DNA of 64,000 bases from Glebionis coronaria (taxonomy: Eukaryota > Streptophyta > Magnoliopsida > Asterales > Asteraceae). Position numbers and translations under genes: made by a program. The stretch lies in contig CM046876.1 of the NCBI GenBank assembly GCA_025667525.1, forward strand, positions 22,779,224 to 22,843,223. The letters are read 5' to 3'. Shown one piece after another: positions 42,640-53,729 of the stretch (position 1 is the first letter of the stretch; each line of letters begins with the position of its first letter). Below the pieces are notes generated by a model, which did no database searches, had not been told where the DNA came from, and was given only the letters and a program-made list of their open reading frames with translations.

Positions 42640-43045
42640 AGGTCCCTTATTGCGACAGCTTGAATTTCGGAAAAGGTAAGTACAGTTCCGATCGCAATAA
42701 CCCTAGGGTTTTACTTTGCGATCAGTATTGCGATAGCCCCCTTATTCCGATCTGGTCATTCCGATCGTTATTGCGATCTGGATTGCGACGGATTTTAAGG
42801 CAATCTTGAAACGTTACTCTGCCCACATTGCGACAGCCACTTTGCGATCTGGGATTTCGATAGGTACGCATTCCGATCTAAGGATTCCGATAGGTACACA
42901 TTGCGATCTGAATATTCCGATCTGGGATTTCGACAAGTACACATTTCGATCTAAGGATTCCGACAGGTGCACATTGCGATCTAAAGGACATTCCGATCTA
43001 AGCAACATTCCGATGGGCATTCCGATGACACATTCCGATGACATG
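42640..43045. repeat. RTTCCGATCTRAGG minisatellite in the leader of element F
   Basis: About twenty short units with cores TTCCGAT, TTGCGAT or TTTCGAT follow one another at 12-17-bp spacing, some grouped into a longer period (GGATTCCGATAGGTACACAT). They lie between the primer-binding site and gag, where packaging and dimerisation signals are expected. Confidence 0.8.
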
Positions 43046-43371
43046 TTTAGCTAAATTTTGTTTGAGTATTTTTTAGATTTAGCCACCATCTAGACTAGTT
43101 TCGGAACGTAGTTTACACGAAGATTAATAAAAAAGAGTTAAAAATTTTAGGTCAAGTAAAATCAAATTTTTTCCATACTAGTTTTAGGACATTTCTAGCT
43201 CAATTTCAAAATTTGGTGATTACAAATTTTTTAGGTCTACCGTTTTGTCGGACTGAGGAATTTATTGTCGGGCTGAGAAAAAATTGCAATTTTCGGAATT
43301 TCAACAACCAAACAATCACAAGACAACTACTTAAGATCCACATTCGATTCATCATTTCAGAGAATATTGAG

Positions 43372-45171
43372 ATGGATTCTACTGCCGAATATCGTGTGAC
43401 GAACAACAACATAATGGTGGCAGGTAACAAGGAAAGACCACCAATGCTTGTGTCTGGTCGATATGATCAATGGCAATCCCGTTTTATACGTTACCTTGAC
43501 ACAAAACCTAACGGTGATGCTTTAAGGCAATGTATTTTGGAAGGACCCTATAAACTCTCAAGGATTCAAGTTCCTGCAGTACCAGCCACAGACACAAGTG
43601 ACGCACAACCCGCATATGAACGTGATGAGAAGAGGACCGACCTCACCCCAGAGAATCGTGCGTGGTTTGATGCAGAGAAGGAAGCAATCTACTTAATTCT
43701 CAGTGGCATTGGAGATGAAATTTACTCTACGGTTGACGCATGTCCTACTGCTCAAGAAATGTGGACGGCCATTGAAAGATTGCAACAAGGTGAATCACTT
43801 AACAAACAAGATTTGAAAACTAAGATGTTTTGGAACTTTGGCAAGTTTACATCAAAGGATGGGGAATCAATTGATTCTTATTACTCCCGATTCTACAAGA
43901 TGATGAATGATATGACCCGAAACAACTTGCAAGTTTCCACCATGCAAGTCAATGTCCAATTTCTACAGCAACTTCAACCAGAGTGGACACGGTTTGTCAC
44001 CTTGGTCAAACAACAACAAAAGTTAGACGAAGTTTCATATCACAAGCTCTTTGACATTTTGAAACAATTTCAAAATGAGGCAAATGAACTTCGAGCTGAA
44101 CGAGTTGCAAAGATTTCCAATCCACTTGCTTTGGTGTCTACCACTCAACATTACCCAGAATATCACTCCCGTACTTCAAAGACCTACTCTACTAAATCAT
44201 CATCACCACGATCATCCATTGTCTCCAAGTCACATGTTCCAACACGATCCCGAGGCAAAGAAGTTGCAAGAGCACCATCACCCATACCTGAGCAATCATC
44301 CGAAGAAGACAGTGATGAAGAAGTAGCTCAAAGGGATAGGGAATTCAAGCAACAAATAGCTTTCGTTATGAAGCAATATAAGAAAATCTACAAACCCACC
44401 AACAACAACCTTCGAACATCTTCAAACTCGAGGAACACCCATGCACAGAGTCCTCCAAGGTATGACACACGAAAACGTGTTGAGAGTCCTCCAAAGTATG
44501 ATCGACAACCTAAGTATGATAATCAGAGGGTGGCTACTGTTGTTGGAAATAGGGAAACTGTTGGTACTCAAGTTGTGCAACAAAGTGGGATTCAGTGTTT
44601 TAACTGCAGAGGTTTTGGGCATTTGGCCAAGGAATGCAGGCAGCCAAAGAGGGTTAAAGATTATGGTTATCATAAGGAAAAGATGTTGTTGTGCAAGAAA
44701 ATGGAAGCTGGAATCAAGTTATCAGCTGAGGAAGGAGAAATGCTTGACGACACAGATGATGAACTCTCCGACCAAGAACTCGAGGCACATTATTCATACA
44801 TGGCAAAGATTCATGAGGTCCTTAACGTCACTGAAGATGACAATGGTCCTATCTTTGATACCGAGCTAATTGATAAGGTACAAGATGATGCTGAATATAA
44901 TGTGTTTGGTGATACACATGAGCATAGTGATCTACCAACAACAATTACTGACACGTGTATGATGGAAACGGTTGATAGCAATACCACACCCGATTCATCA
45001 GACATGTGCAATAATGAGTTTGAGGATGATCAACATGCAAATGAGTATGATGACGAGGAGCGTGTCACGCTTGCTAATTTAATTGCTAGTTTACAAAAAG
45101 ATGTCAATGAAAATAGAAAGAATCAAAAGCAATCAAAAGAAGGCAAACGCAGCGCTCACTCAAAACTTTGA
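43372..45171 (+). CDS. copia gag of element F
   Basis: The open frame begins earlier (43213), but the first ATG that matches the family start is 43372 (MDSTAEYRVTNNN), giving 599 residues. It contains the capsid region (YDQWQSRFIRYLD, then the helices around FWNFGKFTSKDGESIDSYYS and FLQQLQPEWTRFVTLVKQQQ), a basic Ser-rich stretch and one CCHC knuckle (CFNCRGFGHLAKEC, about residues 424-437). An acidic tail follows. Gag builds the particle and binds RNA. The frame is lost at 45171 by a frameshift relative to the next segment. Confidence 0.92.
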   Translation: MDSTAEYRVTNNNIMVAGNKERPPMLVSGRYDQWQSRFIRYLDTKPNGDALRQCILEGPYKLSRIQVPAVPATDTSDAQPAYERDEKRTDLTPENRAWFDAEKEAIYLILSGIGDEIYSTVDACPTAQEMWTAIERLQQGESLNKQDLKTKMFWNFGKFTSKDGESIDSYYSRFYKMMNDMTRNNLQVSTMQVNVQFLQQLQPEWTRFVTLVKQQQKLDEVSYHKLFDILKQFQNEANELRAERVAKISNPLALVSTTQHYPEYHSRTSKTYSTKSSSPRSSIVSKSHVPTRSRGKEVARAPSPIPEQSSEEDSDEEVAQRDREFKQQIAFVMKQYKKIYKPTNNNLRTSSNSRNTHAQSPPRYDTRKRVESPPKYDRQPKYDNQRVATVVGNRETVGTQVVQQSGIQCFNCRGFGHLAKECRQPKRVKDYGYHKEKMLLCKKMEAGIKLSAEEGEMLDDTDDELSDQELEAHYSYMAKIHEVLNVTEDDNGPIFDTELIDKVQDDAEYNVFGDTHEHSDLPTTITDTCMMETVDSNTTPDSSDMCNNEFEDDQHANEYDDEERVTLANLIASLQKDVNENRKNQKQSKEGKRSAHSKL

Positions 45172-46480
45172 AGAATGCAAAGCCGCTCTTATAAAATCTA
45201 GTGAGACTATTGATAGTTATAGGGTTGAGCTTCTTCAAAAGACCAACGAGCTTGAGGGGTACAAAAGTCGTGTCATCAACGTTAAAAAGGACGATTTTGA
45301 AAATAAATACAATGAAGCTCTTGCTTTGTTAACTAAAGAAAAACGTCAATTTAATGTTTTATTAAGTGATGAACGTCAAAAAACGTATCTTGCCACAACA
45401 AAAGTTAATGAACTTGAACAGAGGCTTTCTATGAACACCACCGATTCTGCTAAAATTCTTGACGAGAAGAAACAAGAGGTTGAAACATTAAAACAAGATT
45501 TCAAAAATAGACAAAGCAAAGATACTGAAAAAGTAAAGGATCTTGAAGAACAAGTCGATTTTTTGAAAAAGGTTGTTTATAATACACATGACTCTATTCA
45601 AACCGTAAGAATGATAGCACCTCGGTCGTTTTTCAAGGGTCAACCTAGCTTTGCCACCCCCAAGTACCTCGAACAAGCTCAAGACCCCCATTTATATCTT
45701 GACGAGTCCGAATGGACCAATCATGATTGCCCTGTAGCTAACCTCGATAGTGAAGAGACGTCCCTTTGGGATGAGGAAAGTAGATCACCGGTCAATAAAG
45801 ATTTTGTGAAACCATATAACTATGCTTATGAAAACAGTCTTTATGGTCTTTTCACACCACAAAAACAGAAGTCTCGTGAGGAATTATTTTTAGAATGCAA
45901 ACAAAAAAGAATTCAATGGAAAAAAGCTTTTGCCACTAAGAGGAAAACTAATGTTTTTAAATATATTAATTATTTGCCTCTAGATGCTTCTAAAAGCAAA
46001 AGTAGAAAAATACTTGGTTTTCTTAAACACCACGTTAATAATGTTCAATCAATTGTTGAAAGCGATTGGGAGAAACGTCAAAAGGATAAGTGGAAAACCG
46101 AGATTCCTCACGACATAACTGTGCTTGTGAAAGAACTTTTAATACCAAATACGAAGATAATAAAAGAACATGTTCTTGAGTTTGAAAATTTAATTCAGTC
46201 TAAAATGTTTGATGATTTGAAATATGTTGAGTCTCTTGAAAAAGAAATTGATGACCTTCAAAATGACAAATTAGAATTTTCAAACGAATATGATCTACTC
46301 TTAGAAGAATGTCTCTCCAAAGATATTTTGTGTGTTACTCTTCAATCTTGTGCTGATATCGATGAATATTCTGATGTTGCATGCAAATATCTTAATAAAA
46401 TCAAAGAGTGTGAGCGTCTTGAACTTGAGCTTTCGAAACATAAAGAAAATGTTGATAAAAAGGCTTTTGAGTTACTTTAA
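45083..46480 (+). CDS. gag-pol linker of element F, coiled coil
   Basis: This 465-codon segment overlaps gag by 89 bp in another frame and continues the polyprotein: KANAALTQNFEECKAALIKS followed by long coiled-coil stretches (about residues 25-165 and 370-465) and a middle block with WDEESRSPVNKDF and NSLYGLF. A single stop at 46478 sits in a glutamine context. The same frame continues to another stop at 46676. It is an element polyprotein segment, not a host gene. Confidence 0.75.
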   Translation: MLVYKKMSMKIERIKSNQKKANAALTQNFEECKAALIKSSETIDSYRVELLQKTNELEGYKSRVINVKKDDFENKYNEALALLTKEKRQFNVLLSDERQKTYLATTKVNELEQRLSMNTTDSAKILDEKKQEVETLKQDFKNRQSKDTEKVKDLEEQVDFLKKVVYNTHDSIQTVRMIAPRSFFKGQPSFATPKYLEQAQDPHLYLDESEWTNHDCPVANLDSEETSLWDEESRSPVNKDFVKPYNYAYENSLYGLFTPQKQKSREELFLECKQKRIQWKKAFATKRKTNVFKYINYLPLDASKSKSRKILGFLKHHVNNVQSIVESDWEKRQKDKWKTEIPHDITVLVKELLIPNTKIIKEHVLEFENLIQSKMFDDLKYVESLEKEIDDLQNDKLEFSNEYDLLLEECLSKDILCVTLQSCADIDEYSDVACKYLNKIKECERLELELSKHKENVDKKAFELL

Positions 46481-46693
46481 CACAAAACTGATTTCCTTCA
46501 AAAACATTGTCATTCTCTTGAACTTGCTTTGCAAAAAGACGTTGGTAGTTTTCCACATGATAATAAATTGCAAGAAAAACTTTCCCAAACGTTTCGAGAA
46601 ATGAACGAACAGAATTTGGAAATTAAAGGCTTGAAAGCTCAGTTACAAGACAGGGACAGAGCGATAGCAGAGTTGTAGAAACTCATTGCTAAG

Positions 46694-47734
46694 ATGGGTG
46701 GGAAGATTGTGGAACCTAGTGTTAAGAAACCTGTTGTAAGACAACCCAATGCTCAAAAAGTGACTAGACCCTCTGTCTTGGGAAAACCATCTGTTTTCTC
46801 TAATTCTGCATTTGCAAAACCTGCGTTTGCCCCCAAGACGGATGGGAAGGATAGGTTACCACAAAACACTCCCAAAACAAATATTCGATCACAAAGCATT
46901 AAGAACACAAATGTGGTTAAACCAGGGATGTATAGATTGACCACTAAACCCACACAAAACAAAGAAAGTCAATCACCTCAGACTTCTAGAAACACTAATA
47001 GACGTGTGTCTTTTACTACAGGAGTAGTCCCCACTGCTAGTGTTAGCCGGCCCCAGCTTAAGAGCACTCGCATGAATGAAAAGGTCTGGCAAAACAAAAG
47101 TCAAGGGAAGATGAAGCAAGTAGAAGACCACCCTAGGATTTTCAATGTTTCTAAGAATAAAACGTCTGTAATCGCGTGTAATGACGATTTGAATGATTCG
47201 ACTTTGAATGCTATGAAAGTTAAGTTTGTTTGTGTGAAATGTGGAAAGTGTGCTAATGCTAATCATGCTATGTGTGTTTCGAATAATGTCAAAGGCGTAG
47301 AAACTAGAACTAAGAAGCAAACTGTGATGCCTATTAGTGCTAGAAAACCCAAACGCAAAGTGAACCATTCTGGTGCAACCCCCCCTAAGAAAAGTATTGC
47401 ATCAGACTCCACCACTAAGAACCCTAGAAGCAGAATTAGGGAATTATATGAGTCTGCTAGCAAGCCTTGGAAATGGTGGTTTGCTAATCAATGTCCTCCA
47501 GGATATAAATGGATGCCTAAGGTTAGGACAGAAAATGTGACTACGAGCGTTAGTGTGCCTCTAAGTGATGAAACTAGGGAAACTAATGAATCGGAAATCA
47601 CAACTAACATGGAATCGAATTTAGCAAATGCTCCATCTTGTTCTAATTCTTCTGCAGGTGATCGAAGTAATTCTCTTCATAATGGACTCCGGATGCACGA
47701 AGCACATGACGGGGAATCTCAAGCTTCTAATTAA
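46694..47734 (+). CDS. element F polyprotein segment upstream of protease
   Basis: This 346-codon basic segment reads KKPVVRQPNAQKVTRPSVLG and later CVKCGKCANANHAMC (a Cys/His cluster near residues 178-192) and KPWKWWFANQCPPGYKWMPK. It precedes protease directly and overlaps its frame, so one indel near 47660 separates them. The role is unknown; position suggests the nucleocapsid-protease spacer. Confidence 0.7.
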   Translation: MGGKIVEPSVKKPVVRQPNAQKVTRPSVLGKPSVFSNSAFAKPAFAPKTDGKDRLPQNTPKTNIRSQSIKNTNVVKPGMYRLTTKPTQNKESQSPQTSRNTNRRVSFTTGVVPTASVSRPQLKSTRMNEKVWQNKSQGKMKQVEDHPRIFNVSKNKTSVIACNDDLNDSTLNAMKVKFVCVKCGKCANANHAMCVSNNVKGVETRTKKQTVMPISARKPKRKVNHSGATPPKKSIASDSTTKNPRSRIRELYESASKPWKWWFANQCPPGYKWMPKVRTENVTTSVSVPLSDETRETNESEITTNMESNLANAPSCSNSSAGDRSNSLHNGLRMHEAHDGESQASN

Positions 47735-48572
47735 CTTCGTGGAGAAGTTCCTGGGTACGGTCCGATTCGGAAATGATCAATTTGCACCTATCCTAGGATA
47801 TGGAGACTTGGTTCAGGGGAATATCACTATCAAAAGGGTTTACTACGTCGAAGGGCTCAATCATAATCTTTTCTCGGTTGGTCAATTCTGTGATGCGGAT
47901 TTGGAGGTTGCTTTTAGAAAGAAGACATGTTTTGTTCGTGATTATGATGGGAATGACTTACTTACCGGAACACGGGGTACTGATCTCTACACTATTTCAC
48001 TACAAGACTCCACATCTTCAACTCCAATTTGTTTCATGGCTAAAGCTTCAACGACTCAAGCTTGGTTATGGCATCAACGTTTATCTCATCTTAACTTCGA
48101 TACCATCAACTTGCTTTCCAAGAAAGATATTGTGCGAGGCCTTCCTAACTTGAAATTCATCAAAGATCATCTTTATTCTTCTTGTGAGCTTTGTAAAGCT
48201 AAACGGAGTAGTTTCAAAACAAAGAATACACCAAGCTCTAAAGGACGGTTAGATCTTCTTCATATAGATTTGTGTGGTCCCATGCGTGTTCAAAGTATCA
48301 ATGGGAAGAAATACGTTATGGTAATTTTCGATGACTACTCAAGGTACACATGGACTCACTTCTTGAGATCCAAGGATGAAACACCCGATGTTCTCATCAG
48401 CTTCCTTAAAGTGATACAACGTGGTCTTCAAGCTCAAGTTAAAGTGGTTCGTACTGACAGAGGTACTGAATTTTTGAATTCAAAACTGAGAGATTATTTT
48501 GAAGCTGAAGGGATTGAACATGAAACATCTATTGCTCGAACACCCGAACAAAACAGCGTTGTTGAAAGATGA
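47628..48572 (+). CDS. copia protease and integrase of element F
   Basis: The protease active site is IMDSGCTKHMTGN (about 47680-47715). The zinc region follows (LWHQRLSHLNF, then CELCKAKRSS). The integrase core has Asp in LLHIDLCGPM, Asp in VVRTDRGTEF and Glu in the NSVVER block, so all three catalytic residues are present. It ends at a TGA directly after VVER in an Arg-codon context (CGA to TGA). Downstream NRTLVEAARTLL continues in the same frame. Confidence 0.92.
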   Translation: MLHLVLILLQVIEVILFIMDSGCTKHMTGNLKLLINFVEKFLGTVRFGNDQFAPILGYGDLVQGNITIKRVYYVEGLNHNLFSVGQFCDADLEVAFRKKTCFVRDYDGNDLLTGTRGTDLYTISLQDSTSSTPICFMAKASTTQAWLWHQRLSHLNFDTINLLSKKDIVRGLPNLKFIKDHLYSSCELCKAKRSSFKTKNTPSSKGRLDLLHIDLCGPMRVQSINGKKYVMVIFDDYSRYTWTHFLRSKDETPDVLISFLKVIQRGLQAQVKVVRTDRGTEFLNSKLRDYFEAEGIEHETSIARTPEQNSVVER

Positions 48573-49514
48573 AACCGTACTTTAGTTGAGGCTGCTCGAA
48601 CATTATTATCCGCTTCAAAACTTCCACTATACTTTTGGGCCGAAGCCGTGTCAACCGCGTGCTACACACAAAACCGCTCCTTAGTTATCCCAAGACACGA
48701 AAAGACACCATATCACATAATTAATGATCGCAAACCTTCACTCAAACACCTTCACGTTTTTGGATGTACGTGTTACATTATTCGAGACGGTGAAAATCTG
48801 GACAAGATGAAAGAGAAAGGTAATGCATGCATCTTAGTGGGATATGCAACTCAGTCTAAGGGATACAGAGTGTACAACAAGAGAACAAAATTGATAGTCG
48901 AGACTATACATATCAGATTTGATGAATTGCAAGAAATGGCACTTAAACAAAACAGTTTAAGTCCCGATCCACAAAGACAAACGACTTCCGTTCACAACCG
49001 CACGGAACTCGAAACTCAAGACCACAACAATGAACCGTCAAGTTCAAAGCTGGTTCCTGAACATGTTCCTAGAGCAGATATGACAGTGGACACGACACTT
49101 GAAGAGTTGGAAATGTTATATGGACCAATGTATGATGAATATTTCACGGGAGAGAAACAAGTTGCATCGAAGTCTTCCGCTGTCACTCATGATAAGAATG
49201 ATGATACCGTTCATCGTCAACACAAAGATACAACTTCATCTACTTCAACACGGGTTGTTGCAGATTTACCTCAGAATATCACATTAACAATAGATCCTAC
49301 AACACCACAACTAGTGTCATTGCTCCAGAGAACACACATCAAGCAGACGATGCATTATCTGACGAAGACGAATTTATCAACCCATTCGGTACACCGGTAC
49401 ACGAAACTGGAGAGTCTTCTACTCGCCATGTTGATCCGTCAAATATGCATACGTTCTATCAACGACATCCTTCAACACATCATTGGACCCGAGATCATCC
49501 TTTGGTTCACGTAA
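48573..49514 (+). pseudogene. integrase C-terminal part of element F
   Basis: Continues in frame after the stop at 48570: NRTLVEAARTLLSASKLPLY, TACYTQNRSLVIPRHEKTPY, VFGCTCYI and GYRVYNKRTK. It then runs into the variable linker, where a frameshift near 49340 separates it from the RT frame. Confidence 0.88.
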
Positions 49515-51165
49515 TTGGAAACCCTTCACAGCCCGTTCGTACAAGACGACAACTAGCCACCGATGGCGATGTTTGTATGTTCGCACTCGCCGTGAGTACT
49601 GCTGAACCGAAAAACATCAAAGAAGCCATGGCTGATCATGCTTGGATTGAATCGATGACGGATGAACTTCAACAATTTGAAAGACTTAAAGTCTGGGAAC
49701 TTGTTGACAGACCATACGATGTGACTCCTTTAAATCTTCGTTGGATCTGGAAAAACAAGATGGATGAAGAAAACACGATCATCAAGAACAAAGCTAGGCT
49801 AGTGGCTAAGGGGTATGGCCAGAAAGAGGGAATTGATTTTGATGAATCATTTGCACCAGTTGCTCGGATGGAAGCAGTCAGGATTTTTCTTGCTTATGCT
49901 GCACATAAGGGATTCACTGTCTATCAAATGGACGTAAAGACGACATTTCTTAACGGTCCTTTGAAGGAAGAAGTCTATGTCACGCAGCCGGAAGGATTCG
50001 TCAATCCTCATTATCCTGACAAGGTGTATCGTCTCCACAAAGCACTTTATAGACTCAAGCAAGCTCCAAGGGCGTGGTACGACGAGCTCTCAAAATTTCT
50101 GGTATCCAAAGGTTTCTCAAAAGGTTCCATTGATCTAACTTTGTTCACTTATAAATATGGGATGACATTTTGCTTGTGCAAATTTATGTTGATGACATTA
50201 TTTTCGGGTCTACAAACCCAAAACTTTCTAAATGGTTTGAAAGGGTAATGCACAACAAATTTGAAATGTCAATGATGGGCGAACTAAAATTCTTTCTAGG
50301 AATTCAAGTTCACCAATCCCCAAGTGGTATCTTTATAAACCAAGCTAAGTATTGTCAAGAGATAATCAAAAAGCATGGTATGACTTCATGTGACCCCGTT
50401 GGGACACCATTATCAACCACATCGCTAGATGCTGACTTGGAGGGAATTGCCATCGATCAAACGAGATATCGTTCCATGATTGGTTCCCTCATGTACTTGA
50501 CAGCAAGCAGACCTGATATTCATCATGCTACATGTTATTGTGCACGATATCAAGCACGACCCACTGAAAAGCACCTCAAGGAGGTTAAACGGATCTTTCG
50601 GTACCTCAAGAATACCATTCATTTGGGACTCTGGTATCCGAGGGAAACCGGTTTCTTTCTAACGGCCTATTCAGATTCTGATCATGCAGGGTGTCTTGAT
50701 ACACGAAAAAGTACTTCTGGTGGTGCACAATTTCTAGGTCAAGATAAGCTTGTGGGATGGTCTTCCAAGAAGCAGGATTGCACGTCACTCTCATTAGCCG
50801 AAGCAGAGTATGTGTCTCTATCTTCGTGTTGTGCTCAAGTTCTTTGGATGAGAACACAACTCACGGATTATGGCTTCCACTTTGATAAAGTACCTATGTA
50901 CTGTGACTCAAAGTCGGCCATAGCCATCTCCTGCAATCCGGTACAGCATTCTCGCACGAAGCACATCGATGTCAGATACCACTTCATAAAGGAACAAGTT
51001 GAAAGAGGTATCGTTGAATTATACTTTGTTGGAACGGATTACCAATTAGCCGACTTGTTTACGAAAGCTCTGTCGAAAGATAGGTTTGAGTACCTCGTTA
51101 GGAAAATTGGTATGAGATGTTTGACTCCAGCAGAACTGGAGATTCTGGCAAAGGTGTCTGCTTGA
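49445..51165 (+). pseudogene. reverse transcriptase and RNase H of element F
   Basis: Two overlapping frames (49445-50248 and 50170-51165) make up RT-RNase H. The first has [32 protein letters not shown] (catalytic Asp) and [19 protein letters not shown]. The second starts with the catalytic box [15 protein letters not shown]. It continues through KFFLGIQVHQSPSGIF, YLTASRPDIHHATCYCARYQ and RNase H (YSDSDHAGCLDTRKS, AEAEYVSLSSC, HSRTKHIDVRYHFIKE, ADLFTKALSKDRFEYL). The frames are separated by a one-base length change in a G-run near 50160. All catalytic residues are present on the strand. Confidence 0.93.
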
Positions 51166-53729
51166 TCTATCTATCAAACATCAACTTGTAAATATCTTTG
51201 AAAAAGCAAAATACAAAAATATAAAACACATAAAAGCAAAACACAAAATTAAAAATCTTTCAAAATCCAAAAATATTCTTCTCGACATATCTTTCAGTAT
51301 CGATAATATGGACGTGCCTAGAAATGTCGCTCAATAACGACACGGGTGTGTACATAAAGCTCGAATGAAAGTTGTAAATATTTTTCAAAACATGTCATTT
51401 CTTCTTTTAATAAAGGAAATTGTCTACTTTGGACAAATATTTCCAAACAACGGGTAGAGCAATCTATCACGGGTTGAGCTTGTCACAAAACATTCAACGT
51501 TTTGAGCTCAACACAATGGCTTGTAATCACTTTCAGATTGCAACCCGGAACTATATTCACGGGGGAGTGTACGATTTAGTACCCTTACCCTCAGCAAAAG
51601 AAGAGAAATCTTCTTACACTTGAGTGGATTCGTCAAGACATTCAAAGTCTATGAACTCAAGTTTATGCTTTAGAAAAACCTTTCGACAAAAAGAACTGAT
51701 TTTTCAAAAAGCGTTGAACACAATTTTTTCAAGAATTTTTCAATGATATTCAAAATCTTTCAAAAATTGTGTGTTCAACAACTCCCATCCTCAAAAAGCG
51801 AAATGTGGATCATATCCTCACAATGACAATTCAATTGGATCAATTTTTGAGGGGGAGCATTTTAACTTCATGCATGAGATTAACACATCTTTCTCCCGGA
51901 GATTTCAAGACTATTTTTCAAAATATATTTTAATCAAATTTGGTATCTCTAATATCAAAAGATTTTATATAGATAGGGGAGAAAATGTGATTAAAATGTG
52001 ATCTAATATAAGACTCAAGCACTTTAACTCTTACCTACATGTGCGAAACACTTTCGATTATCAATGCACATGTGAAGGGGGAGTTTTTCTGAAACGAAAA
52101 AACTAGCAAGGTGTTAAATGTTTTTCACACACTTTGTTAGAATTTAAAGTGGTTTTCATGGTTACGATCAAATACCCACAACATCTTTAATTCACGACGT
52201 TATTGGTGTCAAAAGGGTGGTTAGGTTTAAGTCCTATGATCCAACCAGATCCGGAGGGATCTTCCCAAGGACAATCCAATAGATTAGAATGTAGGAAAGA
52301 TGGAGTAGAATGTGAACGTAGCTGAATGTCGACTAAGTACTGATGCTAGCACTGGAACAATCACAACAAGGTGCTAGTAATGATGTCTTGGTAAGCATTG
52401 AAGGGGTTGAAGAATGAAAAAGAAATGTAAGGATAAAGGGTGTAAAGAAAGAAGCCATCCATACAACTTAGGCAGAAACCGGGTCAACTCATCATGAAGA
52501 CAAACTCATCATGGACCCAGTGATGTGAAGCACAACCCTTTCCTAGCTACTCAGGCTTCTCTCAAAAGAAGTTTGTTTTATTGTCACGGAGATCAACACG
52601 ACTTCTATTGACTTTCTTACTCCGAGATAGTTGATATTGAATAGGTGGCATCTGCTCCAGCCTCCGACCACTAAAAGGGCACAAATCGAGTCTAGAGCCA
52701 GGAGATCAATCAAATCTCGTTAGGACACACGGATGAAGATCAAGAGAGTCCTACGCTATATCCTTGTGATATTGCTAGAACACTCAGAGTGATACTACTT
52801 AGTATTCACAATGATGAGTGGAAATCCTTCCAGTGTTAACATCAAACAGCACTGCAGTAGGTCATATGCAAGATTCTTTATGAATTGAACATATGTAAAA
52901 CTGAAAAGCAACAGTGGTTTGATTCTGAATTGATTCAAACTCGTTTCAGGTTTCTACGCAATATCTTTATGGTCTTGCCAGAACATTCAGAGTGATATTC
53001 ATTAATACTCACAGTGACGAATGGAAATCCTTCTAGCGTCAACCTCAAACAGCGCTATGGTAGGTGACTTGTGAGATTCTTATGAATCAAACTTGTGTCA
53101 ACTGGAAAGCAACAATGGTAAGATTCGTTAAGAATCAAACTTGTTCCAGGAATTTGAATTGACGAGTTTAATCAAGCGGATATCTATCCAATTGATTCAC
53201 TCTTTATGTTCGCAGTCTTGCTTTGAGACGGTCGAGTAAAGAGAACGGCTAGTACAGCCGCGAAACCCTGTCAAGGAGATTCTTAATTGAATCTACCTGA
53301 TCACAGGTACGATATTTAATATCGTATAAAGGTCTTCACCGACCGGAGGTAAAACGCTACCGATTTAGGACGAATGTCAAAGCCATTCAGTCCGTGTCTA
53401 TGTTTTGTCTCGAGAAGATGGCGTCACGGTGTACACAGCAAAGTCAATGATTCAGAAACTACATACTCATGCCTAAAGACATATTCAACTATTAATAGTG
53501 TGAGCATGTGGATGAAGACATAAGATCGCAAGATGGCAAAGACAAGTCAAGGATGATTTGAAGATCTCAAGCTTAAAGACAAAGTCGAAAGACAACGACA
53601 AAGGCTCAAAGATCACAGCATGAAGGAACAAGGCTACGATTACACGTTCAAGACTCATTTATGGCGAGATTAGTAATCTCTACAAATTTCCTAAATGATC
53701 AAGGTTTATGACCTCTCATTGGGGGAGAT
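51166..53729 (+). other. 2.5-kb non-coding tail of element F
   Basis: There is no open frame longer than about 75 codons, so no envelope-like gene. It contains GGGGGAG polypurine heptamers at 51561, 51851, 52077 and 53721, of which only the last directly precedes an LTR. It also holds a diverged tandem duplication of about 203 bp (52751-52953 and 52954-53158). Confidence 0.8.
52751..53158 (+). repeat. diverged tandem duplication, about 203 bp x 2
   Basis: Both copies begin CTACGC.ATATC and share AGAACA.TCAGAGTGATA, GGAAATCCTTC.AG and AAGCAACA.TGG in the same order. They differ at many sites, so the duplication is much older than the insertion itself. Confidence 0.78.

Noticed and set aside
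45083..46480. 465-codon coiled-coil protein as an independent host gene
   Set aside because: It lies between gag and protease of element F, in an adjoining frame, and is followed by the rest of the polyprotein.
51166..53729. Envelope-like gene downstream of RNase H in element F
   Set aside because: The region is long enough, but no open frame beyond about 75 codons and no membrane-protein pattern is seen.
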